In this document: one piece after another, positions 24,873 to 33,242 of the stretch
Layout: each line of letters begins with the position of its first letter
How positions within the stretch are numbered: the stretch's first letter is position 1
Source of the DNA: Peribacillus psychrosaccharolyticus ATCC 23296
GTDB lineage: Bacteria > Bacillota > Bacilli > Bacillales > DSM-1321
Assembly (NCBI RefSeq): GCF_000305495.1
Contig: NZ_AJTN02000248.1
Location: forward strand, 1-47,356
Length of the DNA: 47,356 nt
Reading direction: 5' to 3'
Notes under the pieces: generated by a model
Seen by the model: only the letters and a program-made list of their open reading frames with translations
Database searches by the model: none
Told to the model about the DNA's origin: nothing
Made by a program: the position numbers and the translations under genes

Positions 24873-26537
24873 TTACTCTAATACTGCTACACGCAATACT
24901 TCTTCCGTTGTGGTTAGACCCTGTTTTACCTTTAACAAGCCATCATCCATTAAGAATACAGTTTTAGCCTTAATGGCCATTTCGCGAAGCTTCGAGAAGG
25001 ATTCACCGTTCATAATGACCCTTCTCATATCATCTGTCAGTACGAGTATCTCATGAAGAGCAATCCGGCCTTTATAACCGGTCATATTGCAGGAAGCACA
25101 GCCTCTCCCCTTAGTTACGTGATCAACTTTGAATCCCCGCTTTGCAAAAATCTCAATTTCTCGTTTGGACGGCTCCTGTTTTTGCCCACAATCTCGGCAA
25201 ACCCGGCGGACAAGTCGTTGTGCAACAACCCCGCTCAATGAAGAGGCAACTAGAAACGGTTCAACCCCCATATCTACAAGCCTTGTGATCGTACCGAGCG
25301 AGTCATTTGTATGAATCGTACTTAAGACCAAATGACCCGTGAGCGAAGCTCTGATGGATACTTCAGCTGTTTCCCTGTCCCGGATTTCTCCAACCATAAT
25401 AATATTTGGATCTTGACGAAGAATGGAACGAAGTCCTGCCGCAAAGGTCATCCCAACATTGGCATTCACTTGGATTTGATTAATTCCTTCCAATTGATAT
25501 TCAACTGGATCTTCAATCGTAATGATATTCACTTCTTCGCTGTTCAAGAGATTCAGCGCAGCATACAATGTGGATGATTTTCCTGAACCTGTTGGACCGG
25601 TTATCAGGACAATCCCATTGGGCTGATCGAGCATCGTACGAAAACGCTGCAGATTTAAGTTATTGAAGCCCAGCTTATTTAAATCATTCAACGAACTGCC
25701 AAGATCGAGAATCCGGAGAACGATTTTTTCACCAAACACTGTTGGAAGACTCGATACCCGTAAATCAATCGGCGAGAATTCTAAATTGACTTTAATCCGG
25801 CCATCCTGGGGAACCCGGTGTTCGGTTATATCTAATTTAGCCATGATTTTAATTCGAGCGGTCAGAACATTTTGCATCGATTTTGGCAATACTTTTTCGG
25901 TACGCAACACTCCATCGATCCGATAGCGGACAACGATCTTAGTTTCTTGGGGATCGATATGAACATCACTCGCCTTTTGTGTGACCGCATTGGAGAGAAT
26001 TTGGTTCACCAAGCGAATCACCGGAGAGTCTTGATCCCCTCTTTGCTCTTCTTGAACAGCATTTTTTGAACTGGAGAGGTCATCTAATAGCTCGACTAGC
26101 CCTTCATCCATGTCGTAATACTTAGAAATCGTCCGCAGGATATCATCCTTTGTCGCAATGGCCGTTTCAATTTGAAAACCTGTCGCCAAACGTAAATCGT
26201 CAATTGCTATAAAGTCCATGGGATCGGCCATCGCAATATAGAGCCGTTCTCCGTCTTTTTTCAAGGGAATAAGCAAATTTCGTTTAGCCGTTTCCTTCGA
26301 TAGCAGCGCGAATAATTTTGGATCAAATGGATAATTAAATAAACTGACATGCGGAATTCCAAGCTGAAATTCTAGAACTTCGATCAGCTGCTGCTCTGTA
26401 ATAAATCCTTTACGAAGCAAGACGTCTCCGAGACGCTGACTTTTCGTTTTTTCCTCTAATGCAGCATGAAGCTGATCTTCATTAATAAGACCAGCTTCTA
26501 CTAATAAATCACCTAAACGTTTTCGGGTTTGTGACAT
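24873..26537 (-). CDS. pilB: Pilus extension ATPase PilB (GspE/PulE family)
   Basis: 554 aa. An N-terminal MshEN/T2SSE-N domain (~1-150) with GDLLVEAGLINEDQLHAALEE, of the kind that binds c-di-GMP in some homologues, then the AAA+ motor: Walker A GPTGSGKSS (314-322), Walker B NIIMVGEIRD (378-387), His box STIHTNDS, and the zinc tetracysteine C447/C450/C480/C483. It powers pilin polymerisation on PilC. The MshEN domain next to a GGDEF gene in the same region invites a c-di-GMP link, which is inference. Confidence 0.96.
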   Translation of the reverse strand: MSQTRKRLGDLLVEAGLINEDQLHAALEEKTKSQRLGDVLLRKGFITEQQLIEVLEFQLGIPHVSLFNYPFDPKLFALLSKETAKRNLLIPLKKDGERLYIAMADPMDFIAIDDLRLATGFQIETAIATKDDILRTISKYYDMDEGLVELLDDLSSSKNAVQEEQRGDQDSPVIRLVNQILSNAVTQKASDVHIDPQETKIVVRYRIDGVLRTEKVLPKSMQNVLTARIKIMAKLDITEHRVPQDGRIKVNLEFSPIDLRVSSLPTVFGEKIVLRILDLGSSLNDLNKLGFNNLNLQRFRTMLDQPNGIVLITGPTGSGKSSTLYAALNLLNSEEVNIITIEDPVEYQLEGINQIQVNANVGMTFAAGLRSILRQDPNIIMVGEIRDRETAEVSIRASLTGHLVLSTIHTNDSLGTITRLVDMGVEPFLVASSLSGVVAQRLVRRVCRDCGQKQEPSKREIEIFAKRGFKVDHVTKGRGCASCNMTGYKGRIALHEILVLTDDMRRVIMNGESFSKLREMAIKAKTVFLMDDGLLKVKQGLTTTEEVLRVAVLE

Positions 26538-26555
26538 AGTTAAACCCCGCTTTTC

Positions 26556-27971
26556 TTATTTTTCCGGTGCATCTGGATCTTCCCAGATATTATCATCGGA
26601 ATCCTCTGTTCGTTCAGAATCAACTTCCTTGTTCGGTGTGGGCGAATCTGAGTCCGTAGAGTCACCAGTTTCCCCCTGATTGTCACTCTCATCTGTTTCT
26701 TCCGTACGACCATCCTCACTATCGGAACCCGACTCATCTTCCACACCATCACTGTCTTCATCAATCACATCATCAGCAGGATCATCTGATTCTTCATCCT
26801 TACTATCAACTACTGGAACAGATAATGGATGAATTTCTATTCGATGAATGGGCGCATAAAAATCTTCTGAAATCTCTTCAGTTTCAATTAAATCCCCTTT
26901 TTCATCAGAAATTTCCCGTGTGATTTTAATTGAAATTCCTTCTTTACCTGGTTCAGTTACGGTCATCTGTCCGCTGGTAAGCTGTGAGTCAAACTGAATG
27001 ATTGTTTTTGGTTGATACCGTTTTTCGGCATTTTTCTTTACGTTGTAGTGATTCAAAAATGATTTCCCTTTGAGGACCACATTTAGGTTTTTACCACTTT
27101 GCGTAAACTCAAGAAAATACGAATCTTCATTTATGTTAGAAAAAACCAAATCAGTATTCTTTTTCGCATTAACCTTCGCTTCCATACCCAGATTCGCATA
27201 GCTTGGAAGCTTTGTATTTACGCTTCGTTCGATAATCGCAAAATTCGTTGGAAGAATAGTTTCATAGATGCCTGTCGCAATCCGGCTCAAAGCACCCGTA
27301 CTATAGGTTTTATCTTCTTGCAGGTCCTTCAGTTTGTTCAACAGCGAAAATTGTGTTCTTCCCTGAATCTCTACTGGCTGTATCAAGCTGATAATCTCTT
27401 TTATTTCATTACTATATTTTCCTGTTTTAATGACTGCTTTTGCGATTACTTCATCCTCAGCAGTCACTCCATCCAAATAATTTTCTAAATGGAATCGATA
27501 AGAACCAGCGGTAAGCATGGTCGCGCTAGCACTGATATCATTTGCCAGCTGCTCCGTATTGACCGCTTCCGAAGATAGTGAAATGGAAGTATCGTATACT
27601 GCTTCCACCAAAGTATCCTGATCAATAACCACTGTTACTAGATTTTTTTGACCAGATTTCACATTTGCCAGCGTTTCTTCCACTTGAAACTGTATATCGA
27701 CATCTTTAGCTGGATTTTCAATTTCTTTATACGTAAGATTAATGGCCGTTCCTTGCTTCCAAGCTACAATCTCTTCCTCTAGTAAATTCTTAATCTCTGG
27801 TTTCGTCTTGCCTGAAATATTCAGGCTGCCAAGTGTCGTTCCTGGTTCCATAATATCTTGGTCATTGACCAATTTATTAAACGCTGATGCCCCAAAATGT
27901 GAAAAACTGAGGATATAACCTGTTGATAGGATAAGAGCAAGAAATAATTTCAGCGTTTGCTGGTTCCTCAC
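26556..27971 (-). CDS. VanW/G5-domain exported protein in pilus operon
   Basis: 471 aa from a GTG start with AAGGAGAG 8 nt upstream. A membrane anchor or signal segment (~7-27), a two-part N-terminal region, a VanW-like domain (~200-305: QFSLLNKLKDL.., IATGIYETILPTNFAIIERS, YANLGMEAKV), a G5-like domain (~315-378: QPKTIIQFDSQLTSGQ to EEISEDFYAP) and an ~80-residue Asp/Glu/Ser-rich tail. G5 domains bind peptidoglycan or GlcNAc polymers; VanW has no settled function. Its place next to pilB suggests a wall-side part of the pilus machine, perhaps replacing outer-membrane components absent in a monoderm. Function inferred only from context. Confidence 0.75.
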   Translation of the reverse strand: MRNQQTLKLFLALILSTGYILSFSHFGASAFNKLVNDQDIMEPGTTLGSLNISGKTKPEIKNLLEEEIVAWKQGTAINLTYKEIENPAKDVDIQFQVEETLANVKSGQKNLVTVVIDQDTLVEAVYDTSISLSSEAVNTEQLANDISASATMLTAGSYRFHLENYLDGVTAEDEVIAKAVIKTGKYSNEIKEIISLIQPVEIQGRTQFSLLNKLKDLQEDKTYSTGALSRIATGIYETILPTNFAIIERSVNTKLPSYANLGMEAKVNAKKNTDLVFSNINEDSYFLEFTQSGKNLNVVLKGKSFLNHYNVKKNAEKRYQPKTIIQFDSQLTSGQMTVTEPGKEGISIKITREISDEKGDLIETEEISEDFYAPIHRIEIHPLSVPVVDSKDEESDDPADDVIDEDSDGVEDESGSDSEDGRTEETDESDNQGETGDSTDSDSPTPNKEVDSERTEDSDDNIWEDPDAPEK

Positions 27972-27995
27972 ATTCAGTTCTCTCCTTTTAGACGA

Positions 27996-28718
27996 TTACG
28001 CTTCCACATTCATGGACAAACCAACCAGTACACCCGGTCCCACTTCTTGTGCATGCCTAATGTCTTCCTCTGATAAAACAGAGCCTTCAGTGAAAAGTAT
28101 GTTCCCTGATGGATCTTCGACATTACGAATTAATTTCTTTCCTTTTAACAACTCAATTTGCTTATTTTTGATTTCCATACCCTCGTCAAAAAACATTCCC
28201 TCTTCCCCATCATCACTGTTAAGTAATTGGTTCGGGTTATCGAGGAAGTAACTCGGCGCATCTTCAGTGACGATTAAAATATCTTTTCCAAATGTTAGAA
28301 CGGTTTCAGAAGGAAGAATCACTTCTTTATCCTTAATTTTAATCAGCATACCTATCACATGACCGTTTTCTTCATCTGTAAAAAATTCCAAAACCGATCC
28401 TAGAAGCTCACCTTTACGAGTCATTACTCTTGCATCTGTTATTTTAATTTTTTTATTGACGAGCTGGTTCGCAATTGGAATTTCATTCAAATCAATAACC
28501 GCGCCCTCACTATCTACTGTCAGTGCATACTCTCCAATTCCAATTACTTTTTTAAATGGAATGGCTTTTACACTTACCTGCCAGTCTTCATGCTCTATTG
28601 TTAGAAAATCGACCGATCCTTTTTCAGGATTGATCACCAATGATTTAACTGTACCAATTTCCAGTCCCTCTGAAATACTTATAATGGGAAGTCCTAGCAT
28701 TTGTGCGCTTGTTCTCAT
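27996..28718 (-). CDS. PRC-barrel domain protein in pilus operon
   Basis: 240 aa, no membrane segment. Two PRC-barrel modules in tandem (~1-78: GLPIISISEGLEIGTVKSLVINPE; ~82-160: VNKKIKITDARVMTRKGELLGSVLEF), each a small beta barrel also found in RimM. A C-terminal motif GKKLIRNVEDPSGNILFTEG resembles short turn motifs seen in other multidomain proteins. PRC barrels mediate protein contacts. It lies 24 nt upstream of the VanW/G5 gene and 70 nt after the acidic membrane protein. No direct functional assignment is possible. Confidence 0.75.
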   Translation of the reverse strand: MRTSAQMLGLPIISISEGLEIGTVKSLVINPEKGSVDFLTIEHEDWQVSVKAIPFKKVIGIGEYALTVDSEGAVIDLNEIPIANQLVNKKIKITDARVMTRKGELLGSVLEFFTDEENGHVIGMLIKIKDKEVILPSETVLTFGKDILIVTEDAPSYFLDNPNQLLNSDDGEEGMFFDEGMEIKNKQIELLKGKKLIRNVEDPSGNILFTEGSVLSEEDIRHAQEVGPGVLVGLSMNVEA

Positions 28719-28788
28719 TTCTTCACCCTACCTAGTCTTTGAATTTAGATTATTGTATGCTGCTTATCTAGTTGTTTAAAATGATAAT

Positions 28789-30357
28789 CTAGTATGATCC
28801 CTTGCAGAAACGGTTTTTCAGATAATTAATTTCTGCCAGCACAACCGGGTATGCCTGAAATTTGTCCTCTAAACGTTCTAAAAGCTGTGACAGTTTTTCT
28901 TGATTCTTCGTCTGAACGTACTGCTGAATTAAAATGTTGGCAAATATATAATAATCCTGATGCGGCAGACTATCGTCTAAATAACTGCTGACCAGCAGTT
29001 CATAATCATGATCACTCTTCTGTTTTTTAGCAAGTTTTAATTCCTCAATCAATGTCTGGAACAACTCTTGTTGGAGCTTGGTTTTATGAACAGGCATTTC
29101 AGATTGAGCATCTTCCTTTACCGCTTCTTGTTGTTCAGTACTAGTATCTATATCGGTCATAACTGGTGCTTCTAAAGCACGTTCTGCTATAACTTCTACG
29201 TCCTGCTCCATGATTTCTAAATGTTCATCAATTTCCTCAGGACCTTCTGCTGCTTCTGGTTCCTCTATGAACTTAAGGATTTCTTCTGAATCAATTTCTT
29301 CCACTACATTCTGTCCAACCCACTCAGGTTGTTCTTCTAAACTAGCAGCGGCTTCACTGTCAGTAAACATTTCAACATAGACATTCTCTTCAAGTGGATC
29401 TATTTCTTCAATAAGATTTTCACTTTCAAGAAGCTCAGCCAGCGAAATGACTTCCTCAGATTCCTTACCTGCATCACTAATCAGATTTTCATCTTTGTTT
29501 ACAGGTAATTCTTCCTCAGCAACCAACTCTTCCTTGATTGTCTCCGGCTCCAACACTTCTAAAAATAGATCTTCATCCCACTCATCCACAACTTCTGCTT
29601 CTGTTTCATCAGGCTCTACAACCTCTAAAAATAGGTCCTCATCCCACTCTTCTACTTCTTCCGGCAAAAGAGAAACGGTAGGATTAGTCAGTACACTTCC
29701 TTCTTCACTAAGAACTTCTTTGTCATCCAAAGGCTCCATTACTTCTAAAAATAAGTCCTCGTCCCACTCTTCTACTAGCTCCGACTCAGAAGCGGCCGGC
29801 TTGTCCTCATATTCTACATTTGAATTTTCCAAGTCCTTTTGGTTTTGGAAAAAGTCAAACTCTTCGGAAGTTAAAACTGGGGCTGGCTCAGATTGAGCTT
29901 CAGGAGCATTCTTAATTTCTTTTTCTAAAATAATGTGTTCTAAATCTGGTTCACTATCAAAATCAACTATTTCTTCTTCTGATTCATGAAGAAGCTGTTC
30001 GAAATCTTGATCTCCTTGTTCACTATAATTGCTCGCCTGTTCAGTTCCTTTGTCATTTACTGTCGATTCGGCAGCGTAATTGTATGAATAGTCCTCTTTA
30101 CCTTGTTCCTTTCCTATCAAAGTAAATAGCTCGGTTTTCTTCTCAAATAGATAGGTAAATATAACGAGAAGAAGCAATGATAGCAGGGCACCTAACCAAG
30201 GATTGTAGGTAAAATTAGCTATTAATCCCGCCATAGCGGCAATCATAGCTGCCCCCATAAGAATTACTTTTCCCTTAAAATCGATACCAATCGGGAGAAA
30301 ATAAAAAATTGGAATTAGAAAAACCAGAGAAATACACGCAAAAATAATCGTTTCCAA
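28789..30357 (-). CDS. Acidic membrane protein with WDEDLFLEV repeats, first pilus-operon gene
   Basis: 522 aa from a TTG start with AAGGGG 7 nt upstream. Three membrane segments at ~4-22, ~30-48 and ~53-71 are followed by a ~350-residue highly acidic cytosolic region containing three repeats WDEDLFLEVxEP (198-209, 238-249, 260-271). The last ~95 residues (QQELFQTLIEELKLAKKQKSDH.., YLDDSLPHQDYYIFANILIQQY) are helical and TPR-like. I do not recognise a family. The plan membrane - acidic linker - TPR-like end recalls FimV, which organises type IV pilus machines in proteobacteria, but there is no LysM and no clear sequence similarity. It heads the operon, so it probably scaffolds the machine (inference). 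Confidence 0.7.
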   Translation of the reverse strand: METIIFACISLVFLIPIFYFLPIGIDFKGKVILMGAAMIAAMAGLIANFTYNPWLGALLSLLLLVIFTYLFEKKTELFTLIGKEQGKEDYSYNYAAESTVNDKGTEQASNYSEQGDQDFEQLLHESEEEIVDFDSEPDLEHIILEKEIKNAPEAQSEPAPVLTSEEFDFFQNQKDLENSNVEYEDKPAASESELVEEWDEDLFLEVMEPLDDKEVLSEEGSVLTNPTVSLLPEEVEEWDEDLFLEVVEPDETEAEVVDEWDEDLFLEVLEPETIKEELVAEEELPVNKDENLISDAGKESEEVISLAELLESENLIEEIDPLEENVYVEMFTDSEAAASLEEQPEWVGQNVVEEIDSEEILKFIEEPEAAEGPEEIDEHLEIMEQDVEVIAERALEAPVMTDIDTSTEQQEAVKEDAQSEMPVHKTKLQQELFQTLIEELKLAKKQKSDHDYELLVSSYLDDSLPHQDYYIFANILIQQYVQTKNQEKLSQLLERLEDKFQAYPVVLAEINYLKNRFCKGSY

Positions 30358-30477
30358 TTTATTGCCCCTTCTCTAAACTTGTATTTTTTTCGTATAAAAG
30401 AATTTATAACCATAATTACAAAAATCGCCTATAATTATTGTATAATAAATACAGTTATATTGAAAGAAGGGAAAGCC
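30358..30477. promoter_or_regulatory. Divergent AT-rich promoter region between the two pilus operons
   Basis: Two TATAAT boxes read on the plus strand (30430-30435 and 30441-30446), the second 31 nt before the pilin ATG; neither has a good -35. On the minus strand TTGTAA followed 18 nt later by TTATAC is a weak candidate for the long operon. Weak -35 elements on both sides suggest activator dependence. Confidence 0.45.
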
Positions 30478-30975
30478 ATGAAAAAAATGATTTTTTTCAA
30501 TACCCAAAAAGGATTTACCTTAATAGAAGTCCTTTTATCAGTCTCGCTACTGGGTATTATTTCCGTTTCTGTCCTATCATTCTTCAATCAATCCTATGAT
30601 TATACAAAAAACAACCAAAGTAAAACGGTAGGAATAAACGTTGCTAGAAACGTTGTTAATTATATTGAACAGCTGGATTTTGATAAAACGATGACCTTTC
30701 TCACTAAGACCACAACAACCCCATTAGTCATAAATAAAAATAATTGTTCCGACCTCAGCAGTGATTCTACCTGCCAAAGAATCTTTGAGTCTGTCATTAA
30801 TAACGTTCGATATGAAGCCATTGTTACGTTGAATAAGTATGAAAAAGATCCTACTGAGAAAATTGATGCAGAAGTCGAGACGCCCCTTCAATTAGAAAAA
30901 AATCTGATTCCGATTTCTGTTAACGTTACGTGGAATGAACAGGAAACAACGGTGAAAGGGATTATAAAAAAATGA
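30478..30975 (+). CDS. Minor pilin, PilV/GspI-like
   Basis: 165 aa from the ATG at 30478, with GAAGGGAAA upstream; the frame extends 33 codons further with no site. Leader MKKMIFFNTQKG is cleaved before FTLIEVLLSVSLLGIISVSV, with Glu at +5. Two cysteines near 91 and 99 (NNCSDLSSDSTCQ) may form a small disulfide loop. First gene of the divergent plus-strand operon; by order and type it resembles the initiating minor pilins that prime assembly. Confidence 0.85.
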   Translation: MKKMIFFNTQKGFTLIEVLLSVSLLGIISVSVLSFFNQSYDYTKNNQSKTVGINVARNVVNYIEQLDFDKTMTFLTKTTTTPLVINKNNCSDLSSDSTCQRIFESVINNVRYEAIVTLNKYEKDPTEKIDAEVETPLQLEKNLIPISVNVTWNEQETTVKGIIKK

Positions 30976-31571
30976 AACAGATACTTTCATCAAATCGTGG
31001 ATTCACGCTTATTGAAGTATTACTTACTGTAATTATTGGAACAATTGTCTCTTCCATGATTTATTTATTATTTACGACTGGACTCAACCTCTATCAAAAA
31101 ATTCAAATCGAAGGACAGCTTCGAGATGAAGCCGATTATATAGCGACGATGATTTTAAATGAAATGTACAGCAATTCTCCTGAAAGTATCGAAACGACGG
31201 TAGATGGAATTAAACTTAATCGAGCGGGGACGAAAAAAGTTGATAGCTATCTTATCGAGGATACGGATGAAGATAAAGCGGAAATAGACATTTATTTTAA
31301 AAATGGTCAATTTACGATTAATACAAACAAAGACAGTGGATCCGAGACGACTGTTTTAGATATTCCCAGTGCCACCTTACTTGAAGAGTTAGACGGCAAG
31401 AAAACAGCGATTTCACTTGCACCGTCTTCTGCCTGTACGAATAAGGGTACCCAAAGAGAATGTACACATGGCACACTCAATGTAACGATGGTTATCGAAA
31501 ATAATCCTCGCATACAAGGCTCACTGATTAAAACAGAACCGCTCGTTCTCGAGAGCAGCTTCGGATTTTAA
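30972..31571 (+). CDS. Minor pilin, PilW/GspJ-like
   Basis: 199 aa. Leader MKQILSSNRG then FTLIEVLLTVIIGTIVSSMI, Glu at +5. Its larger beta-rich domain (VDSYLIEDTDEDKAEIDIYFK.., a Cys pair in SACTNKGTQRECTHG) suits a GspJ/PilW subunit. It overlaps the preceding stop as ATGA, and its own stop is followed by AAGGAGG for the next gene. Confidence 0.85.
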   Translation: MKQILSSNRGFTLIEVLLTVIIGTIVSSMIYLLFTTGLNLYQKIQIEGQLRDEADYIATMILNEMYSNSPESIETTVDGIKLNRAGTKKVDSYLIEDTDEDKAEIDIYFKNGQFTINTNKDSGSETTVLDIPSATLLEELDGKKTAISLAPSSACTNKGTQRECTHGTLNVTMVIENNPRIQGSLIKTEPLVLESSFGF

Positions 31572-31581
31572 GGAGGATCAT

Positions 31582-33204
31582 ATGTTAAAAAGTCAAAAAG
31601 GCTCCACACTTATAGCCGTCATGCTGGTCTTTCTCGTTTTGACAACCCTGCTTCTAGTCCTTCTAGCTGCAAATATTGGCGGTGCTAAGCGTACCGAAAT
31701 GAGAGAAACTGATATTACCGAAAATCTGGATGCGCTCGCTGCCATAAAAGAAGGGGTCGCTGTGACACAAGCATTCATCACCAATAACAGCCCGACTCTG
31801 CTTACCTCAAACACTACCTATGATTCTAAACTTAAACTATTTATGGATGAAGAAAACGCTAAAAACAGCGGTTACAAACTTAAGGATGTAACTATCGACC
31901 ACACTACTCTGACAGATGGTTTTACGAGAGTATTAAACGTAACTAGTCCACCATACAGTCAGTTAGTGTATGTAACAGCCACACCAAGTTTTCTAAAATA
32001 TGCACTTGGATCGCGTTCGAATCTAACCATGAATGGTTCGCCCTCCATTCAAGGAGATATTTATTCGCGATTTTCCTTAAATATTAGTAATGAAGCATTA
32101 TATTTGAATAACAGCGTGCTTCAATCAAAATCAACGTATCTCCCAGTTAGCAAACATTCACCCGAAGTAACTTCAGAACTTTTTATTGAAGAAGGGGATC
32201 TTCAGCTTTGTACGAGTGGAAACTGTTATAGTAAAACCGCCAATGCTTTTGAAAAAACAGCCGCCTGGAGAACCCTATCCCGCGAGAAGTTACCAATAGA
32301 TATCCATACAGCTTTTAGTGACAAATATGCCCCACGATACGCACAACTGGATGCACCCTTTGCCGATATCGATATCCCTGGTACTTTTCTAGAAAAAGTA
32401 AGAGATGTCGGGATCATGCTAAAAGATTTTCCTACTGCGTTTTACGATACAGAGGAAAAAAGAAATGCAGCTAAAGTCGCTCATATTCGCGATGAATTAG
32501 CAAAAGAAGCTCCAACCTATACAGATTCAAAAAAATTAGAAAATCCTCCAGCATCTCCATATATTTTGTATCGCGGCGATCCAAATATTAATGTATCATC
32601 CTTAACAGTACCTGAGGGTAAATGGCTGATTATTGATGGTGACGCGAATTTTGAAGATAACGGTCAAAAAGCACTCGATATAAAAGGAAATATTTTAATA
32701 ACGGGGAATTTAAAGCTGACAGGGAATTTGAGTTTTGATTCTGTTATCTATGTATTAGGCCAAACCACCATAAAAAATGCTGATATTCATTGTTATCAAA
32801 ATTCCTGCACAACCGAAACAATTGATGAAGATATTTGGAAAAATCCTGCCTTTATTTTAATGACTCAAGGCAATTTAGATATTAACTTAGTTAATAAGTT
32901 TAACGAAAGTACATCTGGAATTAATGGATATCTGTATACCGCTTCAGTCGCAGATGTCTATGGAGTAGGGTCGTTACTTAATGTGACAGGCGGCCTCTTT
33001 TCAAAAGATAACTTAACGATTAATAGTTTTAGAGGGAATGCTGCAGATGGCACCCCTGAACTGAAGTTCACCGAAAAAGCTGATATCGAATTTTCAAGAT
33101 TTAAAATCGTTAACAATAAACGACTATTCTTTGAACAAGAAGACGCATTACCAAAAGTCAAACAGCTTTCCGCCGTTCCAGATCGTCTTGAAAAAGATAA
33201 CTAA
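31582..33204 (+). CDS. PilX/GspK-like large tip pilin candidate
   Basis: 540 aa. The N terminus MLKSQKG-STLIAVMLVFLVLTT is a prepilin-type signal, but the mature +5 residue is Ala rather than Glu, as in GspK-class tip subunits that need no Glu contact with a preceding subunit. A long beta-rich region follows (TMNGSPSIQGDIYSRFSLNISN.., LIIDGDANFEDNGQKALDIKGN) with repeated short beta strands suggestive of a beta-solenoid, as well as cysteine pairs (LCTSGNC, HCYQNSC). Third gene of the operon, ending in a strong terminator. A tip adhesin role is inference. Confidence 0.75.
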   Translation: MLKSQKGSTLIAVMLVFLVLTTLLLVLLAANIGGAKRTEMRETDITENLDALAAIKEGVAVTQAFITNNSPTLLTSNTTYDSKLKLFMDEENAKNSGYKLKDVTIDHTTLTDGFTRVLNVTSPPYSQLVYVTATPSFLKYALGSRSNLTMNGSPSIQGDIYSRFSLNISNEALYLNNSVLQSKSTYLPVSKHSPEVTSELFIEEGDLQLCTSGNCYSKTANAFEKTAAWRTLSREKLPIDIHTAFSDKYAPRYAQLDAPFADIDIPGTFLEKVRDVGIMLKDFPTAFYDTEEKRNAAKVAHIRDELAKEAPTYTDSKKLENPPASPYILYRGDPNINVSSLTVPEGKWLIIDGDANFEDNGQKALDIKGNILITGNLKLTGNLSFDSVIYVLGQTTIKNADIHCYQNSCTTETIDEDIWKNPAFILMTQGNLDINLVNKFNESTSGINGYLYTASVADVYGVGSLLNVTGGLFSKDNLTINSFRGNAADGTPELKFTEKADIEFSRFKIVNNKRLFFEQEDALPKVKQLSAVPDRLEKDN

Positions 33205-33242
33205 CAAAAAAACTCCGCTGAGATTAGTCAGCGGAGTTTTTT
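33204..33242. terminator. Bidirectional terminator between the minor pilin operon and ankyrin gene
   Basis: AAACTCCGCTGA (33210-33221), loop GATTAG, TCAGCGGAGTTT (33228-33239), with A and T runs on either side; the stop codon of the ankyrin gene lies inside the loop. Confidence 0.93.

Noticed and set aside
28789-30357. FimV orthologue
   Set aside because: Only the overall plan is similar. There is no LysM domain or recognisable FimV motif, so no gene name is given.
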